Source: Meconema thalassinum (lineage: Eukaryota; Arthropoda; Insecta; Orthoptera; Tettigoniidae). Taken from it: a stretch of 64,000 nucleotides of DNA. Of the stretch, positions 57,751-64,000 are shown one piece after another. The position numbers and the translations under genes were made by a program. Numbering within the stretch: position 1 is the first letter of the stretch; every line of letters begins with the position of its first letter. The notes beneath the pieces were generated by a model. It had not been told where the DNA came from. It searched no databases and saw only the letters and a program-made list of their open reading frames with translations. The stretch lies in assembly GCA_946902985.2 (NCBI GenBank), contig OX336392.1, positions 466,824,693 to 466,888,692 on the forward strand. Direction: 5' to 3'.

Positions 57751-58319
57751 AGTAAACGATTGGTGGTGCTAGCTGCAAGACACTAGCTAGCGATGAATGG
57801 GAGTGTGAAGTAATTTATTTCAGTGTTGAGTCACAGATTGGTCACATTATACGTAAAATCGATCAAAACTGTTGTGTCGTTGGGTGTAGTGTTACATATA
57901 GAAACAGTGCTCCGGGAACTAAACTCTTCAGATTTCCAAACGAATCTCAGCATGGTATCAGAAGAAAAGCTTGGATAGCAGCAGTAAAACGTGACACAAT
58001 AGAAGGAAACCCGTGGGCTCCTAGCAAGTATTCTCGAGTTTGCAGTCAACATTTCGTAAATAGTACAACAACAAGAGATCCTGATAGCCCAGGTTACGTA
58101 CCTACACTCTACCTGACGCCGTGGGTAAATAATCAGCACGCTGTGGCAGAAAACATTGCAGCTAGATACAAACGAAGAAAACTAGGGCACAGAGACGGCA
58201 GAACTGAAGAAAGCACTTTGGTGGTGGAAGCGACTTCTTGCTCGCCGACTAGTAGTGATATCGGTATTCCGACAGACACTAGATTAATAACCCGCGATGT
58301 AAATAAAGTTAATATATAG
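57751..58319 (+). pseudogene. THAP-domain part of the ISL2EU transposase
   Basis: The frame carries a complete THAP zinc finger: CCVVGC, a fingers region KLFRFPNESQHG, RRKAWIAAVKRD, then VCSQHF and the VPTLYLTP end block. The THAP finger recognises the transposon ends. A basic patch (YKRRKLGH) follows and the frame stops at 58319. No ATG precedes the first zinc Cys in the frame, so either an upstream exon is missing or the start is lost. Confidence 0.8.
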
Positions 58320-58571
58320 TTTTGTAGCTTGAAAAGCAATGGTGAGGCAGAAACTCAGACTAGTCTTCCTTTGCCCCTAGTCAGTAAGCAAACCATGACA
58401 GAGAATTGTTCCAAAAGAAATCGCAGTGTTGAAGCTTACATTTTACAACCTAAACATTAATTTACGGGTTCCAATCAGTTGAGTAAATTGAACAGCAGCT
58501 CTTGGACATCGCGGGCGTAAAATTATCAGTGTTCCATGTTCTATTATCATTATTACCTTCGATACACCGCA

Positions 58572-59069
58572 ACTGCACACTTTTATACATAATATGTTGC
58601 TCCTGTTTTTGATGAAGATGAAACTAGGAATCAGTTTTGGTGCTCTTGGTGTAATATTTAGTTGCCATAGGACGACAGCTTCTGCTGCATTTAAATTCAT
58701 TCCACAGAACTTATTCGAGAAAACGAAGGCGTGGATTTTCTGGCCACAGCGATCTAGTATCATGAAAACAATGCCGGTTTCTTTTAAGGCACATTATAAC
58801 AATTGCACGTGCATTATAGACTGCAGTGAAGTGTATTGTGAAAGACCCCAAAGCGTTCGACCGAGAATATTAATGTTTTCCCACTATAAAATTCGTTTCC
58901 AGTAAAATTTCTTGTCGCCATTGCTCCATCAGGATTTATTTCATTTCTTTCCAAGTGCTATGGTGGAAGGGCAACTGACAGCTACATTACTGTTAATTCG
59001 GGTGTACTTAATTATATTGAACCTGGTGACCTTGTCATGTGTGACAAAGGGTTTCCACAAATAAAGTCT

Positions 59070-59103
<34 letters not shown>

Positions 59104-59416
59104 AATTGTTGTTTTAAGGGGCCTAACATCCAGGTTATCGGCCCCTAAATTATAGTCTTGTGTTGAGAATAAAAATGCTGTTATGGTGATGCCACCATTT
59201 GCATTTAATCCAAAATTCTCTGAAGAAGATCTTGAAACAACGTATAACATAGCGTCAGTACGAATTCACGTAGAAAGGGCCATTCAGAGAATGAATGTTT
59301 TTAAAATATTAAGAAATAAAATTACAACAGATTTATTGCCTCATATCGATAAAATTGTTCACATTGTTGGTGTCTTGGCGAATTTCAGTGCCCCTCTAAT
59401 TAAATCTTATGAATAA
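58572..59416 (+). pseudogene. DDE (DDE_Tnp_4-type) catalytic part of the ISL2EU transposase
   Basis: Catalytic Asp in CIIDCSEVY (about 58815), second Asp in VMCDKGF (about 59038), Glu in VRIHVERAIQRMN (about 59265). A frame change near 58895-58905 and a nested HTR fragment (59072-59147) break the gene. The end at 59416 (APLIKSYE) looks like the natural C-terminus. Confidence 0.82.
59072..59147 (-). mobile_element. Truncated HTR/LINE 3' end, minus strand (copy 16)
   Basis: 76 bp: (GAT)n, the spacer, then the hairpin in reverse. Flanking ataaagtcttg and ttatagtcttg are an imperfect TSD. It interrupts the ISL2EU transposase just after the second catalytic Asp. Confidence 0.85.
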
Positions 59417-59974
59417 TTCTTTAAACAACTTGGCAATATTTTTAATGCCATAGTGGCGCAAATATGTGATAAACTGGTACCTAAAAATAACAACATTACA
59501 GTGATTTCGAGTTAATTTGCACAAATTCATGACAAAAACAAATTCCTTATCTTACTGTGTTAACATTTTCACACTGGTATTTCAGTGTTCCTTACGTGTA
59601 TATTGTTGTCATTGTTAACCCACAGCTGATTTCAAGAAGTGTTAAAAAAAGAGTTGGATCATTTACACTGCCCAACAAAAATGATCACTAATAAAAAAAA
59701 GGTCTATGTTCTATGTGTATTTTCTATGTCGGTGTGACATTAACCGTAACGATCATTATAGGGTTCGGAAAACATTTACAGATTCTGAATTAATTGCAGA
59801 TAATGTTCAAAATAAAACCTTTCTAATAAGGGAATGATGTAGGACAGAAATTGTTCGTTCCTAGAAATTTTCGCTAGCGTGCTTCCTGTGAGTACACAAA
59901 TAGTTCACAAAAGTTTATGTTTAAAACATACATCGATATCTGCACTTGAGTGTAGTATATGTGACTCTCTTAAC
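59417..59974. other. Gap between the convergent ISL2EU genes
   Basis: About 560 bp between the 3' ends of the plus-strand transposase and the minus-strand nuclease. It is AT-rich and holds no supported frame. Confidence 0.5.
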
Positions 59975-60603
59975 TTAAACTTCGCCTTCATGTGTAACAT
60001 ACAGATACGGCACATTTCTTGAGTTTTTTTTTGAACAACAGGCTTTACCTGGCACGAAAATGGGCACTTCACTTCCTAGAGAATAAATCCATCGGGGTGA
60101 ACTACTATGCCGTCTGGACTCGAACGCAACCATGGCTGCTCTTGTCTGATGCACAACCCCACCTGTTTTACACAACAGTCATACAGTTTGCAGTACTCAG
60201 CTACTGCTACTTCGTCGGTGCTCTTACCATATTTCATCGCAGGTATGTTAAGGGTCTTGAGAAGAAGAAATGATTTCGCCAGTTGATCGTAATCACCACT
60301 TCTCAGTGTCTTTATCTGGTGTGCTTGCTGGCTGGCGGATAAGCGCAATTTCCTTTGCTTAAACCATGCAGCACAACGATATTGAAACCTTGTCTCAAAT
60401 GCAATTTTGTATATTTATTGTATAGTAACTTTAACGTTAGCATTGTAAAATCTTTACACGTTCTGAGGCAGTACATTGAGGTGATTTACTGGTTTTAGTG
60501 ATAACGTGACACCGGACATATTCGTAACAAAATAGCACCTATAAACTGCACGGACACTTCGATTTTCAAGTTCACTAAGCATCTTGACCACTTCTTCGCT
60601 CTC
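59975..60603 (-). pseudogene. YqaJ-like nuclease part of the ISL2EU second gene
   Basis: YqaJ-family recombinases are exonucleases of the PD-(D/E)XK fold. Here PAMKYGKSTDEVAVAEYC, PWLRSSPDGIV and EVKCPFS follow in family order. A TAG at 60076-60078 lies between the SPDG and EVKCP motifs, so the nuclease is truncated. It follows the SWIM part across HTR copy 17. Confidence 0.8.
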
Positions 60604-63056
60604 TCCCCCAGGGGCTCACTTCTAGTGGGCGTGGGTTGGCGACCACGGGGCCCCAGCTGAGTCAGGCATTGCTTCCACTTACTTGTGCCGGGCTCCTCTC
60701 CGTCTTCTTTCCTGTCGACCTCACTTGGTCAACTCTTGTTCTCTTCCGACCCCGACGGTATTAGGGTATCCGAGGCCTAGGGAGTCTTTCACTTTCCCGC
60801 CTTCTTTGGCCCTTCTCTCATCTTTCCTGATACCCTCCTTCTGTGAGGGGTCAGCCTTCTTTTTCTTTTCCTTTTACCTCCTGCCTTGTGCTCAAGGCCC
60901 TCAAGGAGGCCGGATGTATGTAGCCCCACCCCTTCTGGTGCACCCTAGATAATGCTACACCCTCAGGGGCTCACGGCTGGTGAGTTCGGGAGTTGGCGAC
61001 CCCGAGGGATTCCTGAGCTGGGTCCGTTATCCCCTTTTGTACCTTACCTTTGGGGCGGACCCTCTGCTCTCCTCTCCTCTTTTCAATATATTTCCTTTCT
61101 CTTTAAGATTCCCGCACTGTTTTTGTTACTTGGTTCACCGTGTTTCTAAATTCCCTTTTAGCGATTTTTTAAGGTATTTTTAATCTACGTTGCATTTTGT
61201 AAGTGTTTTCGATCTAAATTATATCTCGCGATTGTTTTCAACTTCAATTGCATTTTGTAAAGATTGACAATGTAAATTGCTTTTTGGTAAGTCTTTCAAT
61301 GCAGGTAGCCGGGCCTTTTAGTGAGAATTTTGAATTTCAATTGCATTTTGTAAGTATTTTCAACCAAAACCGCATTTCGCACGAATTTTGAATCTAAATT
61401 GCATTTTGTTTGGTGGGCATTTTGCACATATTTTGATTCTTAATTGCATTTTGTGGGTATTTTGAATCTAAATTACATTTTGTCAAGTATTTTCAATCTA
61501 AATTGCATTTTGTAAGTATTGTCAATCCACATGAGTCGTTTGAATCTACCGTACATTTTGTAAACATTTTCAACTTCAATTGCATTTTGTAAGTATTTTG
61601 AATTTCAATTGCACTTTGTGAATAATTTGGATTGGAACTGTGATATTTCAATCTGAATTGCATCGTGTATTTTCAATTTCAATTGCATTTTGTAAGTATT
61701 TTGAACCTCAATTGCATTTTGTACGTAATTTCGATCTCATTTGAATTTTGTAAGTATTTTGAATTTCAATTGCATTTTGTAGGTTCCCCCAGGGGCTCAC
61801 ATCTTGTGGGCGTGGGTTGGCGACCACGGGGCCCCAGCTGAGTCCGGCATTGCTTCCAATTACTTGTGCCGGGCTCCTCTCTGTCTTCTTTCCTGTCGAC
61901 CTCACTTGGTCAACTCTTGTTCTCTTCTGACCCCGACGGTATTAGGGTATCCGAGGCCTAGGGAGTCTCTTCCTTTCCCGCCTTAATTGGCCCTTGTCTC
62001 ATCTTTTCTGATACCCTCCTTCTGCGAGGGGTCAGCCTTCTTTTTCTCTTCCTTTTACCTCCTGCCTTGTGCTCTAGGCCCTTAAGGAGGCAGGGTGTAT
62101 GTAGACCCACGACTTCTGGTTCACCCTAGATAATGCTACACCCTCAGGGGCTCACGGCTGGTGAGTTCGGGAGTTGGCGACCCCGAGGGATTCCTGAGCT
62201 GGGTCCGTTTTCCCTTTTTGTCCCTTACCTTTGGGGCGGACCCTCTCCTCTTTCACTTTCCTATCTGCCTTTCATGGCTCTCCTTCCTTCCAAGTCCCTC
62301 AATCCGCCTTCTTCGAGGGTTGAGGGCATTTATTTTCATCCTGTCCTTTATTTGGCTTATTCTCCTTTAGTTTTCCTTTTCTTCTTCTAGTATGTAGGTT
62401 AGTAGTTAGTTTTAGTTTTAAGTTCGCTTTTCATTTTCATCTTCACGATCACCCAAACCATCAGGGGCCGATAACCTAGATGTTAGGCCCCTTAAAACAA
62501 CAATTATCATCATCATCATCACTTTCCTATTTGCTTTTCATGGCTCTCCTTCCTTCCACGTTCCTCAATCCGCCTTCTTCGAGGGTTGAGGGCATTTCTT
62601 TTCCTCCTGTCCTTTATTTGCCTTATTCTCCTTTAGTTTTCCATTTCTTCTTCTAGTATGTAGGTTAGTAGTTAGTTTTAGTTTTAAGTTCGCTTTTCAT
62701 TTTCATCTTCACGATCACCCAAACCATCAGGGGCCGATAACCTAGATGTTAGGCCCCTTAAAACAACAATTATCATCATCATCATATCATTTTGTAGGTA
62801 TTTCGACGCTACATTGCATTTTGTACGTATTTTGGACCTAGCCTTCATTTTGTGGGTATTTTTCAATCTATTCCTTTTGTGAATTTTTTCGTTCTAAATT
62901 CCCTTCTGTAAGAACATTTTGTGAATTGTTTCAATCTGAGTTCCTTTTTGTAAGTATTTTCCGTCTCACTTAATTTTCGTTCTGGTTTCCGTTTCATTAT
63001 CATTTTCGCTATCACCCAGATCATTAGGGGCCGATAACCTAGATGTTAGGCCCCTT
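60604..63056 (+). mobile_element. HTR retroposon, long form, with nested copies (copy 17)
   Basis: The outer long form covers 60604-61784 and 62800-63056, interrupted by 61785-62787. Flanks share gctctc (60598-60603 and 63057-63062). Unusually it ends at GGCCCCTT: the AAAACAAC spacer and ATC tail are absent. Confidence 0.82.
61785..62787 (+). mobile_element. Two head-to-tail HTR copies inserted as one unit (copies 18 and 19)
   Basis: A full-length short form (61785-62520) is followed directly by a 5'-truncated short form (62521-62787). Together they are flanked by a single TSD cattttgtaggt (61773-61784 and 62788-62799). The second begins in the TCACTTTCCTAT region. Confidence 0.88.
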
Positions 63057-63881
63057 GCTCTCACTGCGTTCTACAGCATCGTCTAACACTTTCTGGACAA
63101 TGGAACTTGCTATCACGTAATTTTCACTCTCACATTCAGCTTCGAGTATTTTAGTGATGGCACAATCGATATGTTTTATTTGTTGGTACAAACCAGCTTT
63201 GTTGAAGGTAGTCGATTCTGCTTGTTCAGTAACGTGCAAGTTTGGTTTTAATTGTTCCTCTATGCTCTCCCCTATCGAATATAGGTTTTCACGAGCGCAC
63301 TTTGGTTTTCCCCATTGTTGTACAGTGGTTGTTTTGGAGGAGTCCCTCCCGCTGTTAATGAAAAAACACAACGCAGCAACGTGCTTACAGCGCCTTGACT
63401 GACCAGCCTTGCATTCACAATCACCTGCAATAATGTTCCTTTTACAGCCAGTCTGTAAATAAATACATAAATAAATTGATAATTAATTATCAAATACTGA
63501 AAATAGCACTGCCCATAGTATCAACAATATATAACAAATTACCTTAATTTTAACGTTGTATGGTGGCTGGTTAACACTAGTTTCCCTTATGCACTTGCCG
63601 TATATTTCTTCCCCTAATATTTCCTTCACGTCAAACATGTGATTACTGCTATTTAAACTTTCGCCTTTCTTTAGCGTTGATTTCCTGAAATAATGTGTGT
63701 GATGCACCGCCTCAAATCCTACATAAATTACAGTAGCTGGTGCTTCTGTCAAAATCATGTAGTTGTTCTTGCCTTCATTAAGCTTTACACGTTGCTTGGC
63801 AAGCTCATTGCAATGGTTCCGTTGATCTGCGCTGTCAGCGGACTCCCTCCACGCGGTTGTCGCTGCTTCCGATAGGGGCAC
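63057..63881 (-). pseudogene. N-terminal and SWIM part of the ISL2EU nuclease gene, with an intron
   Basis: The start ATG is at 63881, 34 bp inside the right TIR. Exon 1 runs to 63543. A 90-nt intron (63453-63542) has a GT donor and a pyrimidine-rich TTTATTTACAG acceptor and keeps the frame. Exon 2 carries a SWIM zinc finger, DCECKAGQSRRCKHVAAL (CxC...CxH), which binds DNA or protein. It continues to 63057, where HTR copy 17 interrupts it. This part has no stop, so the damage lies downstream. Confidence 0.8.
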
Positions 63882-63915
63882 CAGCTACTAAAAATCTCGC
63901 ATTCGCACGGTCCCT

Positions 63916-64000
63916 ATATCTAAATCCCACAAACCTCAACATACCTAATATGGACCTCTTTGAACCCTGAAAGTTAATTTTTTTCAACTAAATTGAGTCT
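63916..64000 (-). pseudogene. IS630/Tc1-superfamily transposase, piece upstream of the ISL2EU insertion
   Basis: Minus-strand codons GMLRFVGFRY run up to the ISL2EU AT duplication and continue in the same frame at 57706 (RKWNDGRR). The gene extends beyond the right window edge. Confidence 0.78.

Larger units (their letters stand above)
57707..63915. mobile_element. ISL2EU-type DNA transposon (THAP/DDE transposase plus YqaJ nuclease), with nested HTR copies
   Basis: Terminal inverted repeats AGGGACCGTGCGAATG-GCGAG at 57707 and, inverted, ending at 63915, with an AT duplication outside each (57705-57706 and 63916-63917). The plus strand encodes a THAP domain and a DDE transposase; the minus strand encodes a SWIM/YqaJ protein. 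This gene pair and the AT duplication fit the ISL2EU group. About 2.5 kb is later HTR insertion, leaving about 3.7 kb native. Both genes are broken. Confidence 0.85.

Overview
The window reads as insect (at least arthropod) nuclear DNA made almost entirely of transposable elements. No host protein-coding gene could be supported. The evidence is the element mix: CR1/Jockey-, RTE- and I-type LINEs, a Ty3/gypsy element, Tc1 and ISL2EU DNA transposons, tRNA-derived SINEs and Helentron-like repeats. Intron-less broken reading frames, poly-ATC/AAT/AAC tails and target-site duplications (TSDs) add to this. A large-genome polyneopteran insect is a guess only.

The backbone is one Ty3/gypsy element on the minus strand, 9064-36714. 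Its two LTRs are direct repeats of about 2.62 kb (9064-22179 and 32604-36714, inserts removed). Between them lie gag (28743-30671) and a broken pol (22279-28762). The left LTR has been hit by four later insertions: two ~730-bp retroposons, a full-length 6.2-kb I-type LINE (12836-19001) and a 2.8-kb TG...CA element (19289-22109). The right LTR keeps the matching empty sites, so the ends of these insertions can be read to the base. The right LTR has its own 1.5-kb insertion, and the internal region carries a Helentron-like element and another retroposon.

Left of the backbone (1-9063) are a dead CR1/Jockey-like LINE and a dead minus-strand RTE-like LINE, each split by a ~730-bp retroposon, then non-coding repeats with hairpin units. 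Right of it (36715-56100) are repeats, two kinds of tRNA-derived SINE, a LINE whose catalytic motif is split by an intact Tc1 transposon (41980-43444), a 163-bp tandem array (45555-47330), a second Helentron-like copy and more retroposons. The right end (56109-64000) is a transposase gene of the IS630/Tc1 type, split in frame by a 6.2-kb ISL2EU-type transposon (57707-63915) carrying a THAP/DDE transposase and a SWIM/YqaJ nuclease.

The unifying feature is a retroposon family I call HTR (hairpin-tail retroposon; my name). It is about 730 bp, or about 1.47 kb in a long form, and internally dimeric. It ends in a 7-bp GC-rich hairpin followed by AAAACAACAATT(ATC)n. There are at least 18 copies or fragments. 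The same 3' end closes the I-type LINE at 12836-19001, and both make 11-15-bp TSDs, so that LINE lineage is the probable source of the machinery that copies HTR.
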